32,964 bases of DNA from Burkholderia sp. D-99 (GCF_011605345.1 NZ_JAAOXM010000025.1:1-32964); one strand, 5' to 3'. Shown: positions 16,093 to 24,485, numbered from the stretch's first letter. Notes: generated by a model not told the origin, from the sequence alone. Translations and numbers: made by a program.

Positions 16093-17454
16093 TCAACCGT
16101 CGCGCGAAGGCGAAGAAGCCGCCACCACTGCCGCGCTTGCCTGCCCGCTAAACCGCGCAAATGCAGCGAACGCCAGTTGCGTCGCGATGGCCGCGAGCGT
16201 ACCGGCCGCCATGCCGTTACCGAGCACGATCTGCACGGGCGTGCCGAAATGTCGATACAGGTTCGGCACGAGGATCGGTGCAAGGCCGACGACGAGCGCG
16301 GCCGCGAGCGTGTACTGGTTGGCGCGCGTATGCAAGTCGACGCCGGCGAGCAGCCGGATGCCCATCACGCCGATCATCGCGAACACGACCAGCGCCGTGC
16401 CGCCGACCACGGCGGCCGGAATCGCATACGCGAGCCGCGCGAGCGGCGCGAACAGCGCGATGACGATCAGGATCGCGCCGGCCGCCGCCGTCACGTAGCG
16501 CGAGCGCACGCCGGTCGTCTGCACGACGCCGATATTCTCGGCGCTGGTCACGATCAGCGGCGTGCCGAACAGCGCGCCGACGAGCGATGCCAGCGCATCG
16601 CCGCGTATCGTCTTCGGCACGTCGCGTCGCAGCGAGATCGGCTTGCCGCACGTTTCGCCGACGGCGACCGTCTGCGCGGTAGCCTCGGCCATCGAGATCG
16701 CGGTGAAGATCAGCAGCGGCAGTGCGGCCAGCACGTCGAAGCGCGGCATCCCGAACGGCAGCCATACCGGATGCGTGAACAGCGGGCCGCGCCACACGTC
16801 GGCGAGCGCGGGCATCGCATCGAGCGCCCAGCCGAGCATCGCGCCCGCCATCAGGCCGATCAGCACCGCGAGACGCCCGAGCGTGCCGCGCAACGCCCCC
16901 GCGACGACCACCGTGGCGACGATCGTCGCCAGCGCGAGACCGAGCGCGCGCGGCTGTGCGAAGTCGGCCGAACCGGGCTGGCCGATGACGATCGTCGCGT
17001 AGATCCGGATCAGGTTGACCGACACGAGCAGCAGCATCGCGCCAACGACGATGCGCGGGAAGAGCCGCAGGCAGCGCGTGAACACGGGCAGCAGCACCCA
17101 GTAGAACGCGCTGGCGAGCAGCGCCGCGCCGGCTGCAGTCGGCAGGCCCGATTGCGCGGCGATGCCGGCGAACAGCATCGTCGGTGCGCCGCCGGGCACC
17201 ATCACGAACGGCATGCGCGCGCCGATCGGGCCGGCGCCGAGCGATTGCAGCAGCGTGCCGATCCCGCAGGCGAAAAACGTCGCGCCGATCAGCTGGACCG
17301 TGAGGTCCGCCGGCAGCGCGAGCACTTTTGCGATCAGGAACACGGCCGTGATCGGGGACGCGGCCATCGACAGCACGTGCTGCAGCCCGAACAGCGCGAG
17401 CTGCCACGCGGGCAGCCGTGCGTCGACGGGCGTTGGGATCGGATCGTGCGACAC
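16093..17454 (-). CDS. NCS2-family purine/uracil/xanthine permease
   Basis: This 453-residue inner-membrane protein is made of 12-14 hydrophobic segments. It carries nucleobase-transporter landmarks: QLIGATFFACGIGTLLQSLG near the N-terminus, the TM8-like AISMAEATAQTVAVGETCGK with its glutamate, and the signature SAENIGVVQTTGVRSRY. It should import a nucleobase by proton symport. The start is GTG at 17454, preceded by GAGGGA; starting further upstream would read into a long arginine-rich non-coding frame. It lies 59 bases after the arylsulfotransferase-like gene and is probably co-transcribed with it. Substrate is not determinable; UraA/XanP-type families are the closest in kind. Confidence 0.9.
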   Translation of the reverse strand: MSHDPIPTPVDARLPAWQLALFGLQHVLSMAASPITAVFLIAKVLALPADLTVQLIGATFFACGIGTLLQSLGAGPIGARMPFVMVPGGAPTMLFAGIAAQSGLPTAAGAALLASAFYWVLLPVFTRCLRLFPRIVVGAMLLLVSVNLIRIYATIVIGQPGSADFAQPRALGLALATIVATVVVAGALRGTLGRLAVLIGLMAGAMLGWALDAMPALADVWRGPLFTHPVWLPFGMPRFDVLAALPLLIFTAISMAEATAQTVAVGETCGKPISLRRDVPKTIRGDALASLVGALFGTPLIVTSAENIGVVQTTGVRSRYVTAAAGAILIVIALFAPLARLAYAIPAAVVGGTALVVFAMIGVMGIRLLAGVDLHTRANQYTLAAALVVGLAPILVPNLYRHFGTPVQIVLGNGMAAGTLAAIATQLAFAAFARFSGQASAAVVAASSPSRDG

Positions 17455-17513
17455 GGCAGGTCCCTCGGAAGCGAACGGCGACGAGCGCCGGAAACCGGCG
17501 GTGAACGACAAGG

Positions 17514-18638
17514 TCAGGCCCGCAGCCAGGGCAGTTGCGCGGCGCTGTAGCGGAACGTCTGGAACACGCTGTTGAGCTGGCCCGGGCCGGTCTTGCGCGC
17601 GGCTTCGTCCGGGTATTCGGCGAACCACGGAATCACGTATTCCCAGACGACCTCGCCGGCGGGCGTCACTTCGAAAAGCCGGCCCGTCGACGATTCGGTG
17701 ACGTGCGTGTTGCCGTTCGGCAAGCGCTGCGCGTTGCCCATGAACGGCGTGTAGAACAGGTTCACGACGTCGTCCGCATACGACCACACTATGCGCTGCG
17801 TCGCAGGGTCGATCTCGACGACCCGCGAGAACACGACGTGCGCGCCGTGGCGGAAATTGCCGTTGTCGAACGTGAGGATGTTGCCGTTTGCGAGCGGCAC
17901 CGGCGCATGCTGGTGCGACACGGCGTCGGGCCCGATCCGCAGGTCTACGCGGCCGGTTTCGCGGTTCACGCCGATGATGCCGGACGTCGTGCGCAGGCTC
18001 ATCAGCACGCGGCCGTTCGCGTCGACCGCGAGGCCGTTGACGAGTGGCCAGTGATACCGCCCGAAGCCGGCGGCGATTGGGAAATCCTCGGGCCGCAGAT
18101 GTTCGCGCGCATGCCATTCCCACACGATCTGCCCGGCCCGGTTCACTTCGCGGATCACGTCCGCGTACATCACCTCGTCGTCACCGTGCGGCGTGCCGCC
18201 CGGCACGCGCCGCGCGAATGCCGCATCGACCGGTTCGCACGCGGCGTAGAGCAGGTTGCCGTTCGGCAGCCACTGGGCATCGTGGTGGTGCGCGGGATCC
18301 TCGTAGCGCCACACGGTTTCGCCTTGCGGCGTGACTTCGTAGAAGTCGCCGCCGTGCCACATCGACCACGGCGCATAGCGCGATTCGGATTGCGGATGAT
18401 TGCCGTTGTAGCCGAGGTTGCCGTTTGCGAGGATGACCGCATGGCGGCCGGGGCGCACGGGCATCTTCCACTGATGGGAGACTTCACCGTCGATGCCGAC
18501 GAGATAGACGTTGCCGTCGGCCGTCTGCGGCGCGATGAGCGTATAGCCTCCCGCGGAGAGTGCGGGATCGTGGGCGATGAGGCCGACGCCACGGCGGCGC
18601 TGGGTAATCTGGTCGACGGTTGTCACTGCGGTCTCCAT
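17514..18638 (-). CDS. Arylsulfotransferase-like beta-propeller protein
   Basis: This is a 374-residue protein of the aryl-sulfate sulfotransferase (ASST) fold, built of repeated blades containing LANGN or LPNGN (VILANGNLGYNG, AQWLPNGNLLYA, VPLANGNILTFDNGN, QRLPNGNTHVTESSTG). Several histidines line possible active sites (AHHHDAQW, SHQHAP). Classical ASST is periplasmic with a signal peptide; none is visible here, so this one is probably cytoplasmic. The ATG at 18638 has no clear ribosome site. A GTG at 18626 has GGAG six bases before it and may be the true start. It is the first gene of an operon with the permease and is divergent from a LysR regulator. The substrate is unknown. Confidence 0.82.
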   Translation of the reverse strand: METAVTTVDQITQRRRGVGLIAHDPALSAGGYTLIAPQTADGNVYLVGIDGEVSHQWKMPVRPGRHAVILANGNLGYNGNHPQSESRYAPWSMWHGGDFYEVTPQGETVWRYEDPAHHHDAQWLPNGNLLYAACEPVDAAFARRVPGGTPHGDDEVMYADVIREVNRAGQIVWEWHAREHLRPEDFPIAAGFGRYHWPLVNGLAVDANGRVLMSLRTTSGIIGVNRETGRVDLRIGPDAVSHQHAPVPLANGNILTFDNGNFRHGAHVVFSRVVEIDPATQRIVWSYADDVVNLFYTPFMGNAQRLPNGNTHVTESSTGRLFEVTPAGEVVWEYVIPWFAEYPDEAARKTGPGQLNSVFQTFRYSAAQLPWLRA

Positions 18639-18641
18639 TCG

Positions 18642-18699
18642 AATCGGATACGGGGATGCAGCGGAATCTAGACGATCCGGGCGGTCAGTAAAATCGGAT
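18642..18699. promoter_or_regulatory. AATCGGAT direct repeat in the divergent ASST/LysR spacer
   Basis: The octamer AATCGGAT occurs at 18642-18649 and 18692-18699, 50 bases apart, within the 102-base spacer between the divergent genes. On the minus strand a TTTACT-16-TAGATT pair provides a plausible promoter for the arylsulfotransferase-like gene. These sites may be bound by the LysR protein. Confidence 0.35.
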
Positions 18700-18740
18700 T
18701 ATTCTTGACGGCCTGTTCGGAAAAATCTAACGGATCCTTC

Positions 18741-19697
18741 ATGCGTTCGATATCGCAGACATTCCGCTGTTTCGACGAAGTCGCGCGACGCGGCTCGATT
18801 CGCAAGGCGGCCGACGCGCTGCACCTGACCGCCGCGGCGGTGCACCAGCAGATCCGCAATCTCGAGGAGCAGGTCGGCGTGCCGCTGTTCGACCGGTTGC
18901 CGCGCGGCATGCAGCTGACGCTTGCCGGCGAGATCGTGATCGCGGCCGTGCGCCGCGGCCAGCGCGACTTCGACAACGCGCTCACGCAGGTCGAGGACCT
19001 GCGCGCGCTGCGGCGCGGCCACGTGAACCTGGCGGTGCCCGCATCGACCGCGGAAAAGCTCGTGCCCGACGCGATCCTTGCCGCGATGCAGCGCTATCCG
19101 GGCGTCACGTACAGCGTGCGCTCGGGAAACGGCGAGAGCATCGTGCGCTGGGTCGAGACCGGCGAGGCCGACATCGGTTATGCGCTGCGCCGGCGCACGT
19201 CGGCGGGTGTCGTCGAGGTGCGGGCGTTCGCCCAGCCGCTGGGCGTCGTCACGGCGCCCGGCCATCCGCTCGCGGTGTCTGGCGGCAAGGTGCGAATGCG
19301 CGACTGCTTCGCGCATCCGCTGATCCTGATGACGCCCGACACGGAGCTGCGCGCGATGTTCGACCAGATCGATGCGCGACAGCCGCGCAACGTGCGGCCG
19401 CTGGTCGAGACGGGTTCGGTGCCGATGGTGCGGCGCCTCGCGGCCGAAGGCGCGGGCGTCGGCTTCCTGATCGCCGAGAACGTCGCGGACGACGTGGCCG
19501 CCGGCCGGCTCGCGTGGACGCCGCTTGCCGATGCGGGCGCGCGCTCGTTCAGCTGCATCTACCAACGGGCGGACATGAGCGCGACTGTCGCCATGACGAT
19601 GTTCCTCGAGTTCTTCGCCGAGGCGATCGAAGCGATGGAGGGCGGATTCGCACGCGACGGCCGGACAGTCGGCAAGCGCCGTCGGGCTGCAAGCTAA
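18741..19697 (+). CDS. LysR-family transcriptional regulator
   Basis: This 318-residue protein has the LysR helix-turn-helix in residues 1-60 (TFRCFDEVARRGSIRKAADA, HLTAAAVHQQIRNLEEQVGV). The effector domain contains RRGHVNLAVPASTAEKLVPD and PGVTYSVRSGNGESIVRWVE. It resembles the CysB/CbbR-type subgroup by the RRGHVNLA start of the effector domain, which does not define a ligand. The ATG at 18741 has a weak ribosome site. It is divergent from the arylsulfotransferase-like and permease operon, the classical arrangement for a LysR regulator and its target. Confidence 0.9.
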   Translation: MRSISQTFRCFDEVARRGSIRKAADALHLTAAAVHQQIRNLEEQVGVPLFDRLPRGMQLTLAGEIVIAAVRRGQRDFDNALTQVEDLRALRRGHVNLAVPASTAEKLVPDAILAAMQRYPGVTYSVRSGNGESIVRWVETGEADIGYALRRRTSAGVVEVRAFAQPLGVVTAPGHPLAVSGGKVRMRDCFAHPLILMTPDTELRAMFDQIDARQPRNVRPLVETGSVPMVRRLAAEGAGVGFLIAENVADDVAAGRLAWTPLADAGARSFSCIYQRADMSATVAMTMFLEFFAEAIEAMEGGFARDGRTVGKRRRAAS

Positions 19698-19721
19698 CGA
19701 CATCGGCCACGCGAGCGCATC

Positions 19722-19792
19722 GCATCGCACTGCGATGCAGTGCAACACGCGAACCCGCGTGCGTGCCGCGGTGACGTTGCGCATGCAACGTC
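19722..19792. promoter_or_regulatory. Two palindromes upstream of the gamma-glutamyltransferase gene
   Basis: GCATCGCA-C-TGCGATGC (19722-19738) is a perfect 17-base palindrome. GACGTTGC-GCAT-GCAACGTC (19773-19792) is a perfect palindrome with eight-base arms. Neither is followed by a T-tract, so a terminator is unlikely. They lie 51 bases apart, ahead of an AT-rich stretch near 19815-19835 that could hold the promoter. Operator function is inferred. Confidence 0.45.
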
Positions 19793-19926
19793 CGGCCGCA
19801 TTACGTCATTTCCTTATTGCGGAAAAAATTTTGTTCATGGGACTATCGAACGCGTTGCCGGCGCACCGAGGGGGTCGCAGGCAGCGCGATGTCCATCGCA
19901 ACGACCTACAAGAACATCGGCAGACA

Positions 19927-21915
19927 ATGAACAGAACAGCGATTTTCCCGTATGCATCCGCGTTGCTCGCGGCCGCCATGATGACGGCCTGCGGCGGCAA
20001 CGACATCGAAACCGACGCGGGCGCCACGACGACACCCACGGCCGACACGAGCTGTCTCGCAATCGACAACAGCGGCTCGACTGTCGTGGTCGGGTCGAAC
20101 CAGCCGGGCGATCCGTCGCTGCCGGAAGCGTCGTCCGGTTATCGCACCGGGATGAAGCCCGTCTATGCGAAAACGTATCTGGTGGCCACGTCGAACGCCT
20201 ACGCGAGCGCGGCCGGTTGCGCGGTGCTGAAGAAGGGCGGCACGGCCGCCGACGCGGCGGTCGCCGTGCAGGCCGTGCTCGGCCTGACCGTGCCGGAAGC
20301 GACGGGCCTCGGCTCGGGCGGGGTGCTGCTCTACTACGATGCGCGCGGCAAGACGCTGCAGGCGTATGACGGCCGGGAAACCGCGCCGGCCGCCGCGACG
20401 GAAAACTACCTGCGCTACGTCGATGACGCGACCGACCAGTCCGCGCCGCTGCCGAATGCACGTGCAAGCGGCCGCTCGATCGGCACGATCGGTGTGCCGC
20501 GGCTCATCGAGGCGCTGCAGCAGGATCACGGCCGGCTGCCGTGGCAGAACCTGTTCGGCGATGCGATCACGCTCGCGACCAACGGCTTCCCGATCGGCGG
20601 CCGCCTCGCCGACGCGATCGCGGCGAACGCCGCGAACCTGAAGCGCGACCCCGAGGCCGCCGCGTATTTCCTGAACGCCGACGGTTCGCCGAAGACGCTC
20701 GGCACCGTCCTGAAGAATCCGGCGTATGCGCGCACGCTGACGCTGATGTCGCAGTCGGGTGCGAACGCGCTGTACACGGGGCAGATCGCGCAGGACATCG
20801 TCGCGAAGATCGCGACGACGAAGGGTGCCGATGGCTCGACGCTCACACCGGGCAAGACGACCGTCGCGGATCTGGCAGCGTACCAGGCGAAGCGCCGCGA
20901 ACCCGTGTGCACGACCTATCGCAGCTACTGGGTGTGCGGGATGCCGCCGCCGTCGTCGGGCGGCATCGCGGTCGCGTCGGCGCTCGGCATTCTCGAGAAC
21001 TACGACCTGAAGTCGCTGAAGCCGACGGCGATCGATCTGGAAGGCGGCAAGCCGACCGTCGCGGGCGTGCACCTCGTCACCGAGGCCGAGCGGCTCGCGT
21101 ATGCCGACCGCGACAAATACGTGGCCGATACGGATTTCGTGCCGCTGCCGGGCGGCACGTGGAACACGCTGCTGAACAAGCCGTACCTGAAATCGCGCGC
21201 GGCGCTGATCGACCCGACCAGGAGCATGGGGACCGCGCAGCCCGGCAATCTCGGCGCGGTGCCGCTCGGGGTCGACACGACGCTGATCGAGCACGGCACG
21301 AACCAGTTCACGATCGTCGACGGCGACGGCAACGTGCTGAGCGCGACGACCACGGTCGAGTCGAGCATGGGCTCGTTCCACATGACCAACGGCTTCCTGC
21401 TGAACAACCAGTTGACCGATTTTTCCGCGAACCCGGTCGACAGTTCGGGCAATCCGGTGGCCAACCGCCTGCAGCCGGGCAAGCGGCCGCGCAGCTCGAT
21501 GGCGCCGACGATCGTGTTCGGTCAGGCCGCGGACGGCTCGCGCGGTGACTTCGTGATGGCCACCGGCTCGCCGGGCGGCGGCACGATTCCGCAATACGTG
21601 GTCAAGACGCTCGTCGGCGCGCTCGACTGGGGCCTCGACGCGCAGCAGTCCGCAGGGCTCGTCGACTTCGGCGCGAGCAACAGCCCGACGACCACGATCG
21701 GCGGCGAGCATCCGAACGTCAACACGGCGAACAACGGCGCGAACGATCCGCTGATCACGGGGCTGCTCGCGCTCGGGCACAAGGTGTCGACGTCCGCGCA
21801 GGCGAGCGGCGTCAACACGGTGATGCGCGTGACGGTCGGCCAGTCGCCTGCGTTGCAGGGCGGCACCGATCCGCGGCGTGAAGGCGTCGTGCTCGGCGAT
21901 ACGTTCCGGCCATAA
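19927..21915 (+). CDS. ggt: Gamma-glutamyltransferase, lipoprotein form
   Basis: This 662-residue precursor of gamma-glutamyltransferase (glutathione hydrolase) cleaves or transfers the gamma-glutamyl group of glutathione outside the cytoplasm. The signal peptide ends in the lipobox MTAC, so it should be membrane-anchored; a linker of about 40 residues rich in Thr and Ala follows. The large-subunit motifs are GGTAADAAVAVQAVLGLTVP and ATGLGSGGVLLYYDA. Autocleavage should occur before Thr458 (EHGTNQFTIVDGDGN), matching Thr391 of the E. coli enzyme. The small-subunit loop TGSPGGGTIPQYV is present. Length is about 80 residues above the usual 580. The ribosome site is weak. Confidence 0.92.
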   Translation: MNRTAIFPYASALLAAAMMTACGGNDIETDAGATTTPTADTSCLAIDNSGSTVVVGSNQPGDPSLPEASSGYRTGMKPVYAKTYLVATSNAYASAAGCAVLKKGGTAADAAVAVQAVLGLTVPEATGLGSGGVLLYYDARGKTLQAYDGRETAPAAATENYLRYVDDATDQSAPLPNARASGRSIGTIGVPRLIEALQQDHGRLPWQNLFGDAITLATNGFPIGGRLADAIAANAANLKRDPEAAAYFLNADGSPKTLGTVLKNPAYARTLTLMSQSGANALYTGQIAQDIVAKIATTKGADGSTLTPGKTTVADLAAYQAKRREPVCTTYRSYWVCGMPPPSSGGIAVASALGILENYDLKSLKPTAIDLEGGKPTVAGVHLVTEAERLAYADRDKYVADTDFVPLPGGTWNTLLNKPYLKSRAALIDPTRSMGTAQPGNLGAVPLGVDTTLIEHGTNQFTIVDGDGNVLSATTTVESSMGSFHMTNGFLLNNQLTDFSANPVDSSGNPVANRLQPGKRPRSSMAPTIVFGQAADGSRGDFVMATGSPGGGTIPQYVVKTLVGALDWGLDAQQSAGLVDFGASNSPTTTIGGEHPNVNTANNGANDPLITGLLALGHKVSTSAQASGVNTVMRVTVGQSPALQGGTDPRREGVVLGDTFRP

Positions 21916-21932
21916 TCGGGCGGTACGCGCGG

Positions 21933-21973
21933 GGCCCCGATGTGCCCGTATTTGCCAACGGGCGGTCGGGGCC
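21933..21973 (+). other. RNA hairpin between ggt and the following gene
   Basis: GGCCCCGA (21933-21940) pairs with TCGGGGCC (21966-21973) and GCCCG (21944-21948) with CGGGC (21959-21963), leaving small internal loops and a 10-base apical loop. No T-tract follows. The next ribosome site (AAGGAG) starts ten bases on. It could attenuate transcription or protect the 3' end of the ggt transcript. Confidence 0.5.
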
Positions 21974-21994
21974 GTGCATCGCGAAGGAGTCGCA

Positions 21995-22363
21995 ATGACG
22001 AATGCGCATCTGCTTGAAATGGACGCCATCCTGTCGGTGCCGGGATTTTTCGATTTTCTCGGAGATCTGGATTGCGACCGCGCGCTGGACAGTCGCGATG
22101 CCGAGCCGTTCGATGCGCAGTGGATGGCGTCGTTCGACGAATTCGACGGAGATCCGGGCGCAGCGCTCGAGCGGCCGGCCGTGGACGCGCTGAGGGAAAA
22201 GGCGTTCAGGCTCGCGTTCGGTGCATCGGGGAACGCCGCAGTTGCAGCGTGCGTGTCCGACGATATCGAGCTGATCGCGAGAAGCCGGTTGTCGGGCGGT
22301 ATCGACAGCTGGCCTACCAACGTCCTTTGGAATGCTTATAGAAACGGCCGGTTTCCCTGCTAG
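21995..22363 (+). CDS. Hypothetical protein, 122 residues
   Basis: I do not recognise a domain. The ATG at 21995 has a strong AAGGAG ribosome site, and codon usage matches neighbouring genes, so it is a real gene. The protein is acidic in its first half (LLEMDAILSVPGFFDFLGDL, SFDEFDGDPGA). No signal peptide or membrane segment is seen, so it should be cytoplasmic. It lies 79 bases downstream of ggt on the same strand, separated by a hairpin, and may be partly co-transcribed. Confidence 0.75.
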   Translation: MTNAHLLEMDAILSVPGFFDFLGDLDCDRALDSRDAEPFDAQWMASFDEFDGDPGAALERPAVDALREKAFRLAFGASGNAAVAACVSDDIELIARSRLSGGIDSWPTNVLWNAYRNGRFPC

Positions 22364-22684
22364 CCGCTTCCAGCCATTTCGCTTGCCTGGTTTCCCGATC
22401 CGTGGCGATCGGCCGCGTCGCCGTCGCGGAATGCTCCGCGCGGCACCCCTCCAGGTCCGCCCCGTCCGCCGGACCACCCCGTCCCGATCCCGTTGCAAGC
22501 CCCCGATTGTCAAACTGTGTGAGTCAATCGTCAGCATTTGCAACCGAAGTAACAGTCCCCGCAAATCAATCGTTTTGCACGTCGGCGCCGCTACATTAGC
22601 TCCACCTGCCGCACGTCGCGGCAAGGCATGCGACAAGCCGCACGAAGGCGGCCCGCAGCAACAACGTCTTTGGGGAGAATGACC
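22364..22684. other. Intergenic region with promoter-like sequence
   Basis: These 321 bases contain no credible gene. The stretch from about 22505 to 22605 is more AT-rich and ends in TACATTAG, a plausible -10 region about 80 bases before the next gene. No good -35 was identified. No terminator hairpin was recognised after the 122-residue gene. Confidence 0.4.
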
Positions 22685-23215
22685 ATGAACAAGATTCGTA
22701 CGATCCTGGTGGGTGCTGCACTGACGGCGATGGCGACTTCGGCTGCGTTTGCACAGACGGCACAAACCGGTGCCCAGGGTTCCGCAGGTGTCGGCGCGCA
22801 GGTTCAGACGCCGCTGCTCGGCGGTGGCGTGGGTGTGCAGGGCGGTGCCGGCGCGAATGCGGCAGGTTCGGGCAACGTCGTTGGCGGCGCGCTGAACGGT
22901 GTCGGCAAGACGGTCGGCGGCGTGGGTTCGGCGGCCGGCAACGCGGTTGGCGGTGCGACGCATGCGGTCGGTTCGGCAGCGGGCACGGCGAAGGATGCGG
23001 CCGCATCGGCCGTCCACTCGACGAAATCGCACGTGAAGCATGTCGCAGGCACGGCGAAGAGCCACGCGCAAGGCGCGGTGTCGACGGCAGGCGACGTCGC
23101 GGGCGGCGCGAAGGCAAAGGCCGGTGAGGCGCTCGAAGGCGCGACGAACTCGGTGCAGGGCGGCGCATCGGTCGGTGTGAAGGGTTCGGCGTCCGCGCAA
23201 GGCGGCGCGCTGTAA
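22685..23215 (+). CDS. Exported Gly/Ala-rich low-complexity protein
   Basis: This 176-residue protein has a clear signal peptide ending ATSAAFA-Q and should be periplasmic or secreted. The first mature part is Gly-rich (GGGVGVQGGAGANAAGSGNV). The second part (about residues 85-155) is Ala/Lys/His-rich with repeated GTAK, STKSH and AKAGEA units, predicting amphipathic helices similar to late-embryogenesis-abundant or histone-H1-like tails. The end returns to Gly/Ser/Ala. GGGGAG lies upstream of the ATG, and a strong terminator follows. No family is recognised with confidence; low-complexity composition makes homology claims unsafe. Confidence 0.85.
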   Translation: MNKIRTILVGAALTAMATSAAFAQTAQTGAQGSAGVGAQVQTPLLGGGVGVQGGAGANAAGSGNVVGGALNGVGKTVGGVGSAAGNAVGGATHAVGSAAGTAKDAAASAVHSTKSHVKHVAGTAKSHAQGAVSTAGDVAGGAKAKAGEALEGATNSVQGGASVGVKGSASAQGGAL

Positions 23216-23235
23216 GCGTCACGCTTCCCGACAAG

Positions 23236-23269
23236 GCCCGGCCCGCTTCGATGCGGGCCGGGCTTTTCT
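23236..23269 (+). terminator. Intrinsic terminator
   Basis: An 11-base-pair GC-rich stem (23236-23246 with 23253-23263) closes a six-base loop and runs into TTTTCT. It lies 20 bases after the stop of the Gly/Ala-rich protein and is a textbook Rho-independent terminator. Confidence 0.9.
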
Positions 23270-23590
23270 ATTGGTGCGCACGGCGCGCCGTTCATCACAT
23301 CCTCGATACAGGGATGCGTCGACGTTTGCGACCGATCCGGCGACGCGACGCGCACGGGCGCCTTGCCCGATACCCGCCGGCACGCGACCGCAACAAGCGG
23401 CGTGCGCGCCCCCTGCCCATTGCCCGCCCGCCATGCTTAAATAGCGGGGCTCCCGGTTGCCGGGCCGCCGGGATCGCGGCGCCGGCCGATACGGGCAAGC
23501 ATGTCCGATCGACATCGTGACGACAGACGACACCAAAACGCCGTTCCGGCCCGTCCGGCGCGGCCCGATAACATTCCGAGGCATCACGTC
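23270..23590. other. Intergenic region with no recognised gene
   Basis: These 321 GC-rich bases lie between the terminator and the lipoprotein gene. A TTAAATAG at about 23437-23444 is the only promoter-like AT patch and is the best candidate -10 for the downstream gene. No repeat or small gene could be supported. Confidence 0.35.
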
Positions 23591-24361
23591 ATGACCATCC
23601 TGTTCCGTCTTCTCGCGCTCGCCTGCGCGCTCTGGCTGGCCGCCTGCGCAGCGCCGCCCCCGCCGTCGGCCAGCACCGGCGCGTCCGCCGCCGCACCGGA
23701 CGCGAGCGAACGCCGCGGGCTCGGCACCGCGTGGGGTGAGTCGGTGCGATCCGAAACCCGCCAGGTCGAATTCGAACGCGCGGATCCGGCGAAGCCGACG
23801 GATCACGCGTCGGTCTATTACAACGATGCGTTGCCCGGACATCCGTCCGCATCCCAGGTTCGCCGGTTGCCGACCCGCGTCGCGCTCGCCAACGGCGACA
23901 TCGCGCTGTCGTTTACGGACGAAAAGGGTGCGCCGCTGCGTCTCGCGCGCAGTGACGGCCGCTGGCACATGGCGGGCGTCGAAGGTTCGCGCTACATGAT
24001 CGTGCTGCGCAACCAGGGGCGCCGTACGTTCGAAGTCATCTCGACCGTCGACGGGCTCGACGTGCTGTCGGGGCGGCCGGGCAGCTATACGAATGGCGGT
24101 TACGTGCTGTATCCGGGGCGCACGCTGACGATCGAGGGCTTCCGCAAGAGCCGCGACGAAGTCGCCGCGTTCCGCTTCGCGGCGGTGCCCGACAGCTACG
24201 TCGCGAACTCGAAGTACGGCGATGCCGCGAACGTCGGCGTGATCGGCGTCGCGCTGTTCGCGCAGAAGGAGAACGAAGAGGAAGCGCTGCGCCGCAACGC
24301 GAATCCGTTCCCCGGCAATGACAACGGCTATGCCCCGCCGCCGGTACCACGCGGCGAGTGA
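23591..24361 (+). CDS. Putative lipoprotein, hypothetical
   Basis: This 256-residue protein has an N-terminal hydrophobic segment ending in the lipobox LAAC (FRLLALACALWLAACAA), so it should be a lipoprotein. A proline/alanine linker follows, then a beta-rich domain with IALSFTDEKGAPLRLARSDG and YVLYPGRTLTIEGFRKSRDE. The C-terminus has EENEEE-like charge and a proline-rich tail. It resembles uncharacterised lipoproteins of Burkholderia; no enzyme motif is visible. The ATG at 23591 fits the signal peptide; the ribosome site is poor. Confidence 0.82.
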   Translation: MTILFRLLALACALWLAACAAPPPPSASTGASAAAPDASERRGLGTAWGESVRSETRQVEFERADPAKPTDHASVYYNDALPGHPSASQVRRLPTRVALANGDIALSFTDEKGAPLRLARSDGRWHMAGVEGSRYMIVLRNQGRRTFEVISTVDGLDVLSGRPGSYTNGGYVLYPGRTLTIEGFRKSRDEVAAFRFAAVPDSYVANSKYGDAANVGVIGVALFAQKENEEEALRRNANPFPGNDNGYAPPPVPRGE

Positions 24362-24485
24362 CGTTGCGTCGTGGATCGGCCGCGTGCGTCGCAGCGAACG
24401 ATCCACGCGGGGCGATCCTGAATCGGGGCTGCCCGCACGGCATGCCGGCGCATACGATGGACTTCACGACAATCCTGCGCGATTC

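Noticed and set aside
15241..17550. A 769-codon plus-strand open frame across the integrase-like and permease genes
   Set aside because: Composition dominated by Arg, Ala and His; it crosses two good minus-strand genes and an intergenic gap, with no domain.
19906..22320. A long minus-strand open frame opposite ggt
   Set aside because: Arginine-rich, no domain and no ribosome site. The plus strand encodes a clear gamma-glutamyltransferase.
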